Positions 35,426-44,316 are shown, numbered from the stretch's first letter. The stretch: DNA of 64,000 bases from Natronolimnobius baerhuensis (GCF_002177135.1 NZ_MWPH01000003.1:62001-126000), one strand, 5' to 3'. The notes: a model not told the origin generated them from the sequence alone. A program made the numbers and translations.

Positions 35426-35779
35426 ATGCTCAACAGTTTCGTCGTCTTCGTCGCTAGCTTTCTGATCGGTGGGCTTGGGATCCACATCGGTGCAGTCGTC
35501 ATCGCCGACGTGAGCGACTACACGTACGCTTTCTTCACCGCGCTCATCGGTGCAATTGTCTGGAGCGTCGTTGGCTTTCTGTTCGGCTGGATTCCACTCC
35601 TCGGCCCCGCACTCGTCTTGCTCGCGTACCTCGCGGTCATCAAGCGCCGCTATCCCGGGGGCTGGATCGACGCCGCCGGCATCACGCTCGTCGCGTGGAT
35701 TGCCGTCCTCGTCGTCCTGTACGCCCTCGCCGCCGCCGACATTACGACGTTCGATGCGGCAGGGGTTCCCGGGACGTAG
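35426..35779 (+). CDS. Small membrane protein, unknown
   Basis: 117 residues with four hydrophobic segments (about 3-24, 31-50, 53-70 and 84-104): 'LNSFVVFVASFLIGGLGIHIGAVVI' and 'FLFGWIPLLGPALVLLAYLAVIKRRYPGGW' are the clearest. The RR-containing loop after the third helix sets the topology. No named family recognised. Start 'MLNSFVVF' chosen; the upstream extension is not hydrophobic and unlikely to be translated. Confidence 0.68.
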   Translation: MLNSFVVFVASFLIGGLGIHIGAVVIADVSDYTYAFFTALIGAIVWSVVGFLFGWIPLLGPALVLLAYLAVIKRRYPGGWIDAAGITLVAWIAVLVVLYALAAADITTFDAAGVPGT

Positions 35780-35938
35780 CCACCCTCAGCTTCGCTTGCA
35801 AGCGCCGCCTCAGACTGGACTGACTGATAGACGTCGTGGCGTTCCATCGGCCGTTGAACGGAATCGCTTGTGCCAATTTGAGCCGGCGAATGCTGGCGAC
35901 GGACTGCGTGTGACTCGTGACTCGAGTCCACCCGACCG

Positions 35939-35972
35939 TTAGGCACCCGAGGCGCTCGAGAGTTTCGTCTGT
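35939..35972 (-). repeat. Possible decayed copy of the orc1/cdc6 3' end
   Basis: Minus-strand frame reads 'TLERL' near a TAA at 35939, resembling 'ILERLE' and TAA at the orc1 stop (36290). The exact match is only 14 nt (CGAGGCGCTCGAGA), rich in the common CTCGAG, so chance similarity is possible. A 56-codon membrane-protein gene lies between the two. The rest of 35780-36059 shows no gene. Confidence 0.25.
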
Positions 35973-36059
35973 CTGTCACCTGCTCAGAATGGTGTCTTAG
36001 TGCCCTGCGTCTCTCAATGAGAGTCTGGGAGTACTGTACCAGTTCACGCAGTGGCTCTC

Positions 36060-36230
36060 TTACGTTAGGCCCCACGCGATACCGAGAGCCAGACCCAGCG
36101 CCATCCCAATCGGAAGCCCCATTCCGATATTATCCATGGCGAGCCCAATACTCAGTCCCAACAGCGGCCCGAACGCGATCCCCATGGCCAGCTTGGTCGA
36201 ATCTATCTGGTCGGTTTCGTCGGGAGACAC
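36060..36230 (-). CDS. Small glycine-rich membrane protein
   Basis: 56 residues, GTG start, 'SPDETDQIDSTKLAMGIAFG' then two glycine-zipper-like hydrophobic segments ('GPLLGLSIGLAM', 'GMGLPIGMALGLALGIAWGL'). Gly every three or four residues suggests tightly packed helices. It sits 59 bp downstream of orc1 on the same strand. No family recognised. It resembles other short glycine-zipper membrane proteins in archaea. Confidence 0.6.
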   Translation of the reverse strand: MSPDETDQIDSTKLAMGIAFGPLLGLSIGLAMDNIGMGLPIGMALGLALGIAWGLT

Positions 36231-36289
36231 GGTACGTCCTTTGATTTCTCGAGAGATAAGCCTGAAGATTGCAGTGCCTGTGAGCGGGG

Positions 36290-37420
36290 TTACTCGAGGC
36301 GCTCGAGAATGGCGTCTTTCTCGTAGGAAAGCGTCAGCGACCGTGAGCGCCCGCGGCCGTCGACCTCGGCGTATTCGGCGTCGATCAGCCCCAACTGGTC
36401 GAGTTTGTTGACGATTTCGGAGTATCTGGTGTAGCCGAGGTCAGTCTGGTCGTGGAACGCCTCGTAAATATCGCCGGCTTGCTTGCCGTCGTGGTGTGCG
36501 ATCACCTCGAGCAGTGCTTCCTCGGTGTCGGCCAGACCTGAGAGGCTACGCGAGAGGTTGATGTACTTGGATTTCTCGTAAGCCTCCTCGACATCTTGGC
36601 GCTCAACCGTCCGACTCGCGCGCATTTCGGCGTTGAGTCCCGCCCGGCGCAAGAGGTCGATTCCCACGCGCAGGTCGCCGCTTTCGGCGGTGAGTGTCGC
36701 GACGTACTCGAGCGTCTCGCGTGAGATGACGCCGTCGTGAAAGCCCCGAGTCACGCGTTCCTCGAGGATGCCGACGATTTCGGGCTGGTCGTAGACCGGG
36801 AAGTAGACGTCTTCGGGCCGGAACACGCTCTGAACCCGGGAGTCGAGTTCGTCGATCACGTCGAGTGCGGGATCGGAGGAGACGACGATGACGCCGATTT
36901 TCGCGCCGGGGTGTTCCTCGTGGGCGCGAAGCAGCGAGTACAGCGTATCGGAGGCTTCGTTTTCGTAAAAGAGGTAGTTCACGTCGTCTAAGGCGACGAC
37001 GAGTACCTTGTCCTCCTCGACGAGTTTCTCGGCGATCTGGCCGAACAATTTCTTAAAGGAGATTCCGGACGAGGGCGGCTCGTAGTCGAACGTTCCTTCG
37101 AACAGCCTCGAGAACACCGAGTAGCGCGTGGCGTTGACCTGGCAGTTGACCCGGATCGTCCGCACGTCGCTGGTCTGGGCTCCGACCTCGTCGAACAATT
37201 TCTGTAACGAGGTCGTCTTTCCGGTGCCGGGTGGCCCGCGGACCATGACGTTCAGCGGCCTCGAGCCCCGGACTGCCGGGCGAAGCGCGTAGGTCAGACT
37301 CTGCATCTGACTGTCGCGGTGTTTGAACGTCTCGGGGATGTAGTCGATCTCGAAGACGTGCTCGTCTCTAAACACGGATTCGTCCCACGACAACATCCCG
37401 CCCTCGGGATCGTCACCCAT
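36290..37420 (-). CDS. Orc1/Cdc6-family replication initiator
   Basis: 376 residues. AAA+ ATPase: Walker A 'RGPPGTGKTTSLQK', Walker B 'LVVALDDVNYLFYE', sensor region 'IVVSSDPALDVIDELDSRVQSVF', then a lid helix domain and a C-terminal winged helix ('LGYTRYSEIVNKLDQLGLIDAEYAEVDGRGRSRSLTLSYE'). 'QMQSLTYALRPAVRGSRPLN' is typical. Haloarchaea encode many paralogues, only some linked to origins; no origin-recognition box was seen nearby. The ATG at 37420 is preferred to a GTG at 37432. Confidence 0.92.
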   Translation of the reverse strand: MGDDPEGGMLSWDESVFRDEHVFEIDYIPETFKHRDSQMQSLTYALRPAVRGSRPLNVMVRGPPGTGKTTSLQKLFDEVGAQTSDVRTIRVNCQVNATRYSVFSRLFEGTFDYEPPSSGISFKKLFGQIAEKLVEEDKVLVVALDDVNYLFYENEASDTLYSLLRAHEEHPGAKIGVIVVSSDPALDVIDELDSRVQSVFRPEDVYFPVYDQPEIVGILEERVTRGFHDGVISRETLEYVATLTAESGDLRVGIDLLRRAGLNAEMRASRTVERQDVEEAYEKSKYINLSRSLSGLADTEEALLEVIAHHDGKQAGDIYEAFHDQTDLGYTRYSEIVNKLDQLGLIDAEYAEVDGRGRSRSLTLSYEKDAILERLE

Positions 37421-37432
37421 CACTTTCACCAC

Positions 37433-37691
37433 GCTCTCGAAGCTACTTAGTTGTTCGTAGCGAACTCGAGATCGGGGGCTCGGATATCACCGTGACTCCG
37501 CTCACGGAGTCGGCATAGGGATATAGCCGACGTAATTCTCATCCCTGGTTACATCTACTGTTGGAGCTATTATTATATAATTAATCAGATTAGGATCGAT
37601 TTCGAGCTTACTCAGCTATTACTTTCAAATAAATACATTCAGTATCGAAGGCAATTTATACAGCCAATATACACTTTCTGGTTGAAAATAT
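37433..37691. other. AT-rich intergenic region with a 7-bp hairpin
   Basis: A hairpin GACTCCG-CTCA-CGGAGTC lies at 37495-37512, 75 bp upstream of the orc1 start. Further on, composition becomes strongly AT-rich (37550-37690: TATTATTATATAATTAATC and similar). No protein-coding gene is visible. It could be a replication-origin-like or promoter region, or foreign DNA, but the usual haloarchaeal origin-box motif was not found. Confidence 0.45.
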
Positions 37692-37796
37692 ATGATTGGC
37701 ACCATAGATATGAATGGATTAATTGATGAGTCAGAGTCGGCAATTTCCGTCGTAGCCCTTTCACTGGCGATATTACTACTTGTATCAAGTAGATAA
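37692..37796 (+). CDS. 34-residue membrane peptide, candidate small gene
   Basis: ATG-started open frame of 34 residues: acidic start ('MIGTIDMNGLIDESESA') then one hydrophobic helix ('ISVVALSLAILLLVSS') ending in Arg. It stops two bases before the start of the next membrane-protein gene, and lies in AT-rich DNA. Overlap-like spacing and the single clean transmembrane helix favour a real translated small protein, but short open frames can arise by chance. Confidence 0.4.
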   Translation: MIGTIDMNGLIDESESAISVVALSLAILLLVSSR

Positions 37797-37798
37797 TA

Positions 37799-38185
37799 AT
37801 GACAGAGAATGCAATTTCCGCGACTGATGAGGAAGAGGGCTCACGCATCTGGCGAGAGGTGTTTTTCGTCGCCGCTGTATCCGCGCTGTTTCTCGTCCCG
37901 AGCGACGCTCGGACAGTCGTCTCACCCGACGTGCTCGTCGTCACTGTTACGGGAGGATTGGTCCTCGGTGTGATCGTACACGTGGTGTTCTCTCGTATCC
38001 AGATTGGCCGATTATCTGGGGGACAGCAAGTACTCGCCCTCCTGATGACTCTCGGTTCGGTGTATATCCTGGCCTGGGTACTCCTGCCAGTGGGCCAGTA
38101 TGCGTTCCTCGCTCACTTCGCAGTCGCGTTTCTATGGGGGGCGACGCTGACTCAAGTCGCCGCTACGATTCGTCTCGACGATTGA
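37799..38185 (+). CDS. Small membrane protein, unknown
   Basis: 128 residues with about four hydrophobic helices (21-38, 46-64, 77-98, 105-122). The loop 'SRIQIGRLSGGQQ' after the second helix is basic and likely cytoplasmic. No family recognised. The 34-residue peptide ends just upstream and could be co-transcribed. Confidence 0.65.
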   Translation: MTENAISATDEEEGSRIWREVFFVAAVSALFLVPSDARTVVSPDVLVVTVTGGLVLGVIVHVVFSRIQIGRLSGGQQVLALLMTLGSVYILAWVLLPVGQYAFLAHFAVAFLWGATLTQVAATIRLDD

Positions 38186-38286
38186 CACGCCGATCAGTTG
38201 TGATCGGTCAGAATTACTGTCTTCACTATTGATACCTTGGTGTTCAGATCGAGAGGCTTTACCGCACCGAACGGAAACGCGAGCGC

Positions 38287-39378
38287 ATGACTCTCAATGC
38301 CGCCGTCGTCGGCTGTGGCAACATCGCCGACGCCTACTTCGCCGCGAAAGACCGCTTCGAGGACTACGAAATCGTCGCCTGTGGCGATCTTCAACAGGAC
38401 CTCGCCGAACGGAAAGCCGACGAACACGGCCTCGAGGCCCGCCCTACTGACGACCTCGTTGCAGACCCCGAGATCGACATTATAATCAATCTGACGCCGC
38501 CGAGCGTCCACGCCGACGTGCTCGTCGACGCACTCGAGGCCGGCAATCACGTCTACACCGAGAAGCCACTCGCGACGACCGTCGCGGACGCCGAGCGGAT
38601 TCTCGAGGCCGCCACAGAAACCGACAAGCTGGTCGGCTCCGCGCCGGATACGGTGCTTGGCGCTGGGGTCCAGTCCGCACGCGCGGCACTCGAGGCGGGC
38701 CACATCGGTCGGCCAATCGGGGCGACGGCCCACTGGATGACCGGCGGCCACGAGGTCTGGCACCCGAACCCGGATCTGTACTATCAGGAGGGTGGCGGCC
38801 CGCTGTTCGATATGGGGCCGTACTACGTCGGTGCGCTCATCACGCTGCTGGGATCGGCCACGACCGTCACGGGTGCTGTCGGGCAGGCCTTCGACGAACG
38901 AACGATTGGCAGTGGCGACCGCGCCGGCGAGACCATCGACGTCGAGGTGCCGACCCACGAGGCCGGCGTCGTCACCTTCGAGAACGGCGCGATTGCGAAC
39001 CTCCAGTTCAGTTTCGACGCAACGGGTGGCTCCTCCGGGCCGTTCCCGCTATTCGAAATCTACGGCACCGAGGGCACGCTGCAGGTTCCCGATCCGAACA
39101 ACTTCGATGGCGAGGTTCGGGTGCGAAACAGCGGTCGTGAGCCGTTCGAAACGCTCGAGCACACCCACGACTACACCGCTGGCCGCGGCGCGGGCGTCGC
39201 CGACCTCGCGCGAGCGGTTCGAGACGACGACTGGAGCCACCGCACCAGCGGCCAGCGCGCGCTCCACGGCCTCGAGATCATGGCCGGGCTTCGGACGGCC
39301 GCCGAGCAAGAGGAACACGTCACGCTCGAGCACGGCTGTTCCCAGCCAGCGCCGCTGCCGGAGTCGTTCCCGAAGTAA
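38287..39378 (+). CDS. Gfo/Idh/MocA-family oxidoreductase
   Basis: 363-residue NAD(P)-dependent sugar or inositol dehydrogenase family protein. The Rossmann motif is 'AAVVGCGNIADAYF'; the catalytic EKP motif is 'NHVYTEKPLATTV' (Lys at about 99); the C-terminal substrate domain contains 'WHPNPDLYYQEGGGPLFDMGPYYVGALI', with the family's conserved 'GGGPLFDMGPY' stretch. A second, diverged member lies at 53884-54858. Substrate cannot be inferred. Confidence 0.92.
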   Translation: MTLNAAVVGCGNIADAYFAAKDRFEDYEIVACGDLQQDLAERKADEHGLEARPTDDLVADPEIDIIINLTPPSVHADVLVDALEAGNHVYTEKPLATTVADAERILEAATETDKLVGSAPDTVLGAGVQSARAALEAGHIGRPIGATAHWMTGGHEVWHPNPDLYYQEGGGPLFDMGPYYVGALITLLGSATTVTGAVGQAFDERTIGSGDRAGETIDVEVPTHEAGVVTFENGAIANLQFSFDATGGSSGPFPLFEIYGTEGTLQVPDPNNFDGEVRVRNSGREPFETLEHTHDYTAGRGAGVADLARAVRDDDWSHRTSGQRALHGLEIMAGLRTAAEQEEHVTLEHGCSQPAPLPESFPK

Positions 39379-39404
39379 GGCGTCGACGCGCAACTCGACA
39401 CCGG

Positions 39405-39572
39405 TCAGGCGGGTTCGATATGTTCGATGCCGCGCTCGAGGTCGGCCGGATCGATCCGGCCGCCGTGGGCCATGCGGACATGGGCGCGCACGAGTCGTTC
39501 GACCTCGTCCGTGCTACTCGAGTGGACCAGAAACGCACAGTGATCGTCTGAACAGACGAATCGGTATGGCAT
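39405..39572 (-). CDS. DUF1059 small protein
   Basis: 55 residues: 'MPYRFVCSDDHCAFLVHSSSTDEVERLVRAHVRMAHG', with the two Cys (7 and 12) and two His of the DUF1059 pattern, possibly a metal-binding knuckle. C-terminus is acidic. It begins with an ATG at 39572 and converges on the Gfo/Idh gene. Function of the family is unknown. The longer frames in this region are not coding. Confidence 0.82.
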   Translation of the reverse strand: MPYRFVCSDDHCAFLVHSSSTDEVERLVRAHVRMAHGGRIDPADLERGIEHIEPA

Positions 39573-39766
39573 ACGTTCAGTTTCGGCCGCTCGGGGCGTA
39601 GGCGTGACACTTGCGTGCGTCGGCCGGGTATACGGCGCGTGTGCGGTCACACGGTCGCTCGACGGCAGTGCGAGTGTGCGGTTCGCGTAGCAGTCGCTTG
39701 ACGGCGGCGTTGCAGCGGGTGAGAATCCACCGCACCGATTTGCCGGCTGTCGACGTTTCCTCGAGT

Positions 39767-40345
39767 GTGTTACCGCCAGGGCACGTCGGTGTTGCCTACC
39801 TGCTGTACTCGCTGTACGCACACGGACGATTCCGCCGAGCGCCGGGATCGGGACCCGCGCTTGCCGTGCTCGTCGGCTCGCAGTTCGCCGATTTGATCGA
39901 CAAGCCACTCTGGGTACTCAATGTTTTTCCGACCGGGCGCGACCTCGCGCACTCGCTGTTTTTCGCCGCTTCGCTGATTGTCGTCGTCTACGCCATCGGG
40001 TTCGCTCGCGGGTGGACCGAAACGGCGACCGCGTTCGTTATCGCCCACCTGTCGCACGTGGCCGCCGACATCCCGCTGCGAGCGCTGCTTGGCTATCCCT
40101 TCGGCACCGAATTCCTGTTCTGGCCGGTCCTTCCACACTTTACGTTCGGCTTCAGCGAGCGGTGGTTCGAGCCGCCGGCGCTCGTCGAAACGGTCGTCAC
40201 GCCACTGACCGATTCGACGACGTTCCTCGCATTCGAGGGCGTGCTCTTCGCCCTTGTAATCGTGCTCTGGTACGCCGATGGCTGTCCCGGCCTCGAGTAT
40301 CTCCGTCGTGGATCCGAGGCTGACAGTCAGCAGGTTGTTAACTGA
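39767..40345 (+). CDS. Membrane-bound metal-dependent hydrolase-like protein (YdjM type)
   Basis: 192 residues from a GTG start ('VLPPGHVGVAYLLYSLY'). His6 begins the pattern 'GHVGVAYL'; other family features are 'FADLIDKP', 'RDLAHSLFFA' (His) and 'AHLSHVAADIPL' (His, Asp), matching the YdjM/DUF457 metal-dependent membrane hydrolases. Four or five helices. The open frame continues upstream as a Ser/Arg-rich segment unlike the family, so the GTG is preferred. Function uncharacterised. Confidence 0.7.
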   Translation: MLPPGHVGVAYLLYSLYAHGRFRRAPGSGPALAVLVGSQFADLIDKPLWVLNVFPTGRDLAHSLFFAASLIVVVYAIGFARGWTETATAFVIAHLSHVAADIPLRALLGYPFGTEFLFWPVLPHFTFGFSERWFEPPALVETVVTPLTDSTTFLAFEGVLFALVIVLWYADGCPGLEYLRRGSEADSQQVVN

Positions 40346-40383
40346 ACCGCCACCGTTACCAATCAGCGGCCGGAAATGGATGT

Positions 40384-40695
40384 ATGGGAACAATCGACGC
40401 CAGCGACTTGCTGCCGGCCGAGCGACTCCGCACCGCCGCTCTCGAGGGCGAAGTCACACAACTCCACCGGGGCGACGCACACGCTTCCGAGGGCGATACG
40501 TTCGATATCGAGGGGACGACGTTCAAAGTCGTCGAGGTCCGCGAGGAACGACTCGGCGAGTTAACTGATGAAGACGCCCGCGCGGAGGGCTCGTCCGACC
40601 TCGAGTCGTACAAGCGCCGAATCGAACGAACGCACGACCTCGAGTGGGACGATAACCGAACCGCAGTGTTGCATCGGTTCGAGCCAATCTCGTAG
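40384..40695 (+). CDS. ASCH-domain protein
   Basis: 103 residues. 'LLPAERLRTAALEGEVTQLHRGDAHASEGDTFDIEGTTFKVVEVREERLGELTDEDARAEG' shows the ASCH/PUA-like beta-barrel pattern, in which a pocket binds RNA or a nucleotide. 'SSDLESYKRRIERTHD' completes it. ASCH proteins are proposed RNA-binding regulators. It lies 24 bp before the end of the converging MutS-type gene. Confidence 0.82.
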   Translation: MGTIDASDLLPAERLRTAALEGEVTQLHRGDAHASEGDTFDIEGTTFKVVEVREERLGELTDEDARAEGSSDLESYKRRIERTHDLEWDDNRTAVLHRFEPIS

Positions 40696-40719
40696 GCGAC
40701 TGCGAATTTCGCGACGCGA

Positions 40720-42783
40720 TCAGTCGAACTTCTCGAGCAGCCGGTCGTAAAATAGCGGTTCCGCCTGCGCATCGGCTGCGGGTTCGCCGCCGTTCGTGCG
40801 AGTTGCCTCCCCTGCGTCGGTACCCGCTTCGGTCGCCAACTTCTCGACGATCAGCTCCGGCGTCGACCGGGCGAGGTGATCTTTGACCGGCGAGCGATTG
40901 ACCTCGAGTTCCCCCTCAACCAGCCCCACCGCTTCGATGCCGTCGACGGTTACCTCGTAGTTCGCCATCTCGCGAATCTCGTCGGCCAGGTGCGAGACGA
41001 ACACCGCCGTCGCGTCGTTTTCTGCGAGCGCCTCGAGGATGCCTGCGATGATCTTCGCCGACGCACCGGGTTCGGTGATGCTCTCGAGTTCGTCCACGAG
41101 GACGAGCGAGCCCTCGCCACCCTGGGCGAGGTCGGCGAACTCCCGGACTGTGGACTCGAACGCGCCCGCATCGAGCGTACCCTGTGTTTTCGCGTGATAG
41201 TGCAGGTCGTCGAATCGCCGTAGTTCGGCGTCCTCGGCGGGGACTGGCAGCCCCATGTGGGCGAGGACGACGACGCTCGCGACGAGGTCGAGCAGCGAGG
41301 TCTTCCCACCGCTGTTGACGCCCGAGAGCAAGGCAACGCCCGAGACCTCGTAGTCGACGGGATCGATCTCCTCGAGCGGTTCCGGAAGTAACGGTGAGCA
41401 CCCGCCCTCGATGGTAAAGCCGGTAGCCGTCCCGGCCGTCTCCGCAGCGTCCCAGACGAAAGTGGGCAACTCGCACTCGAATTCGTCCGCGAACCGGGCA
41501 ATCGCGAGTTCGACGTCCAACTCGAGGGCGGCGTGGACGAGGTCGCGAGCGTCTGCACGCTGGTCAGCCAGATCGGCTGCGAGATCGCGTTTGAGCCGTC
41601 CGGCGCGGCGTTCTTTGGCGGCGGTGAGTTCCTCCCGCAGTCGGGAGACGGCGTCCTCGTCGCGCTCGACCGGAAACGTCGGCTCGTCGCTGAACGCGCG
41701 CCGGGCGATTTCTGCCTCGCCGGTGTCGAGATCCAGTGCGTCGATCAGGTGCTCGCGGGCTGCCTCGACGGCTGCTGCGTACTCGTCGGCCAATTCTCGA
41801 GAGAGGAGCGAATCGACGCCAGCACCGCGTTCGACCAGCGAGAGCAGGTCCGCGCCCTCGATGGTCACGTCCTCCTCGCGGATCGCCTCGCGTAGGTGGT
41901 CGTTCGCGACGCTTTCGGCTGCGCCCGCGGCCACGTCGAGGTCGTCGACCGCTGTCGTCAGCCGATCTAACTCCTCGTCGCCCGCGACAGTCCCGTCGTC
42001 CTCGAGTCGAGAGAGGCCGTCCTCGAGAGCATCCAGATCGCAGTCGGTCTCGAGGTCGGCGACGCGATGAACCGCAATCGCGGCCCGGAGTCGGTTCCGG
42101 TTGCGCGCGAAGAAGGCGAGCGGGCGCTCGGGGACGACTTCGGCGGGGGTCTCGAGGGCGTCGGGTCGGACCTGCACGTCCCCGTCGATGGTGACGCCGG
42201 TGAAGGACTCGTCGAGTGCGATCACCGTCGAGTAGCCCCGAGCGAGTTCAGCAAGTCCCTGCGCGTCTTCGACGACCTCGACCGAGAGTTCCGGGATTGC
42301 CTCGCGAGCCTCGCTGTAGCGTTCGGCGTCCATCGTCGCCAGACAGCGCTCGCGGACGCGGACATCGCCCGATTCTCGAAGCGGTTCGACTCCGTCGAGC
42401 GCCTCGAGTACGTCGGGATCTGGGTCGCGCTCGAGGGCGTCGCAGGCGAACTCGCGAACCTCCTCGATGCGCGAGCGACAGGGGCTCGGATAGATCGTCT
42501 CGAGGCGAGCCGCGGCGTAGTTCGTGACAGTGCGGTCTTTGAGCAGGCCGAGGACCTCGCGATAGATCTCTCGTGCGCGACTGGTGGCGAGAAACCCGCC
42601 GGGGTCGTCGTGTTCGTCCCGAATTGCACCGCGAGCGATGCGGGCGGCTCGGCCCTGGCTGATCCCGGGTGCGGTCGCAATCGTCGCCACGTCGCCCGCG
42701 CGCAGCGCCTGCTCGGGGTCATCGAGGTCCGACAGCGCCCGTGCGGTCTTTTCGCCCACGCCCGGGATCGACTCGAGGTCCAT
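40720..42783 (-). CDS. MutS-family ATPase with N-terminal HhH (MutS2/MutS5-like)
   Basis: 687 residues. The N-terminus is a helix-hairpin-helix ('SIPGVGEKTARALSDL'). A long helical clamp follows (100-450). The ATPase has Walker A 'LSGVNSGGKTSLLDL', Walker B 'LVLVDELESIT' and the dimer-swap 'STPELIVEKL' near the end. It lacks the mismatch-binding N-terminal domain of MutS1 and the Smr nuclease of bacterial MutS2, so it is an archaeal HhH-type paralogue of unclear role. Start 'MDLESIPGVG' preferred over an ATG seven codons earlier. Confidence 0.85.
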   Translation of the reverse strand: MDLESIPGVGEKTARALSDLDDPEQALRAGDVATIATAPGISQGRAARIARGAIRDEHDDPGGFLATSRAREIYREVLGLLKDRTVTNYAAARLETIYPSPCRSRIEEVREFACDALERDPDPDVLEALDGVEPLRESGDVRVRERCLATMDAERYSEAREAIPELSVEVVEDAQGLAELARGYSTVIALDESFTGVTIDGDVQVRPDALETPAEVVPERPLAFFARNRNRLRAAIAVHRVADLETDCDLDALEDGLSRLEDDGTVAGDEELDRLTTAVDDLDVAAGAAESVANDHLREAIREEDVTIEGADLLSLVERGAGVDSLLSRELADEYAAAVEAAREHLIDALDLDTGEAEIARRAFSDEPTFPVERDEDAVSRLREELTAAKERRAGRLKRDLAADLADQRADARDLVHAALELDVELAIARFADEFECELPTFVWDAAETAGTATGFTIEGGCSPLLPEPLEEIDPVDYEVSGVALLSGVNSGGKTSLLDLVASVVVLAHMGLPVPAEDAELRRFDDLHYHAKTQGTLDAGAFESTVREFADLAQGGEGSLVLVDELESITEPGASAKIIAGILEALAENDATAVFVSHLADEIREMANYEVTVDGIEAVGLVEGELEVNRSPVKDHLARSTPELIVEKLATEAGTDAGEATRTNGGEPAADAQAEPLFYDRLLEKFD

Positions 42784-43034
42784 TGCTTCTCGCGGAGGTA
42801 TCAAACCGGAGCGAGAAAAATCCCCCGCCCCATCCCGCTCGAGAACTGCATGCTAGCACAGCACCATGTCGCCGCGAGGAACCAGACACTGAGGCAGGTC
42901 TCGCACATTTATGCCGCTCGAGGTTGCGGTGAGAGACATGCAGCGACAGCGCGATCCTCGAGCGGCGGGCTCGAGGCGATGGAGCCGACTGCGTCACAGC
43001 CAGGACGAACCCGTCGGGGCCTCGGAGCACACAG

Positions 43035-44006
43035 ATGGGGTATGAACGCGTCGACCTCGTCGTGAACCGTCTCGAACTCCTCCGGTCGTACGGCTACGGG
43101 CTCTGTATGGGCACAGCAGACGCCCTCCCCGGCGTCTCCGGCGGCACCGTTGCCCTCCTGCTTGGCTTCTACGGCCAACTGCTCGCCGCGATTACGGCGC
43201 TGACGCCGCGCCGGGCCGCGACCGTCCTCTCGGGCTATCGGTCCGACCGACGCGAGGAGGCCCGCGAGGCACTCCTCGAGATGGATCTGCAGTTCCTCCT
43301 TCCGCTCGGGGTCGGAATGGTTACCGCCGTCGTGCTCATCGCCGGCGTCGTCTCCTCACTCGCGGAGTCGAACCCCTACCCGATGTTCGGCTTCTTCGCC
43401 GGTCTGATCGCCGCCTCGGCGATTGCACTCGGCAAGAGCCTCGAGTTCGCCTCGTGGCGTCACGTCGCGGTCGCAGCGGTCGGCGGCGGACTGGCGTTGC
43501 TCGTCGCCGCGGATATCGTCTCGCTGCCGGGCAGCGGCCCGGCCGTCATCTTTGTCGCGGGCGCAATCGCGATCAGCGCGATGATCCTCCCCGGCATTTC
43601 GGGGGCGCTCATCCTAATCCTGTTCGGCCAGTACGTCTACCTCTCTGACCAGTTGAGTGCGTTCGTCAGCGCGCTCGGCGGGCTTCCACGGGGTGGCGAG
43701 GTCGCCGCACTCGTCGACCCCGGAACGACCGTCGTCATCTTCGTCGCCGGCGGCCTCGTCGGCCTCTTTACGATTGCTCGCGTCGTCCGCGCTGCGATGG
43801 CTCGCCAGCGCGAGTTGACCCTGATCTTCCTCGTCAGCCTCATCGCCGGCTCGACGCCCGCGCCGTTGCACAACATCAGCGAACACACCGCCAGCACGCC
43901 CGTCTGGACCACTGAAACAGCCGTGATAACCGCCGGCTGGATGCTCCTCGGGGCGCTCGCGCTGTTCGCCCTCGAGTATCTCGTCGGCGGGTTCGACCCA
44001 GAATAG
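43035..44006 (+). CDS. DUF368 membrane protein (polyprenyl-phosphate translocase family)
   Basis: 323 residues, about eight helices. The diagnostic opening 'GYGLCMGTADALPGVSGGTVALLLGFY' is the DUF368 signature, and a second related motif 'AIAISAMILPGISGALILILFGQY' occurs in the second half, reflecting the internal duplication. Family members (PopT) recycle polyprenyl-phosphate lipid carriers across the membrane; in a haloarchaeon the carrier would be dolichyl phosphate, relevant to glycoprotein and S-layer glycosylation (inference). Confidence 0.9.
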   Translation: MGYERVDLVVNRLELLRSYGYGLCMGTADALPGVSGGTVALLLGFYGQLLAAITALTPRRAATVLSGYRSDRREEAREALLEMDLQFLLPLGVGMVTAVVLIAGVVSSLAESNPYPMFGFFAGLIAASAIALGKSLEFASWRHVAVAAVGGGLALLVAADIVSLPGSGPAVIFVAGAIAISAMILPGISGALILILFGQYVYLSDQLSAFVSALGGLPRGGEVAALVDPGTTVVIFVAGGLVGLFTIARVVRAAMARQRELTLIFLVSLIAGSTPAPLHNISEHTASTPVWTTETAVITAGWMLLGALALFALEYLVGGFDPE

Positions 44007-44079
44007 CGGGTTTCAGTGTTGTCGGCCGCCTTGCGCGCTCCGGGTCCGACGTTATCCCGTCGCCGTTACAAGGACAGGT

Positions 44080-44316
44080 ATGCTCAAAAAGCTCATCGGC
44101 TCGAGTGCAACGCGCTCGCTAGCGGTCGTCTCAGTGCTCAAGGAAGCGAAACGGTCGTTCGACCGTGGCAAGCACCTGCGTATGCTCGTCTTTCTCGGCA
44201 TCGCCGTCCTCGCCTGGAAGTGGGCCGTGATCGCGCTGGTCGCACAGGGACTGCTCTCGCTCGTTCGCGGTGGAAAATCGAAGTCGAAACCGAATACGGA
44301 CTCGAGTCCGGCGTAA
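44080..44316 (+). CDS. Small protein with one membrane helix, unknown
   Basis: 78 residues: basic N-terminus ('LKKLIGSSATRSLAVVSVLKEAKRSFDRGKHLR'), then one helix ('MLVFLGIAVLAWKWAVIALVAQGLLSLV') and a basic tail. No family recognised. It lies 73 bp downstream of the DUF368 gene on the same strand, in a possible transcription unit. Confidence 0.6.
   Translation: MLKKLIGSSATRSLAVVSVLKEAKRSFDRGKHLRMLVFLGIAVLAWKWAVIALVAQGLLSLVRGGKSKSKPNTDSSPA

Noticed and set aside
35939-35972. Confident call of an orc1 3'-end duplication
   Set aside because: Only a 14-base exact match centred on the over-represented CTCGAG; kept as a weak feature, not counted among the strong cases.
37433-37691. Replication origin beside orc1
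   Set aside because: Region is AT-rich but I could not find the repeated origin-recognition-box motifs expected of active haloarchaeal origins; left as a possibility only.
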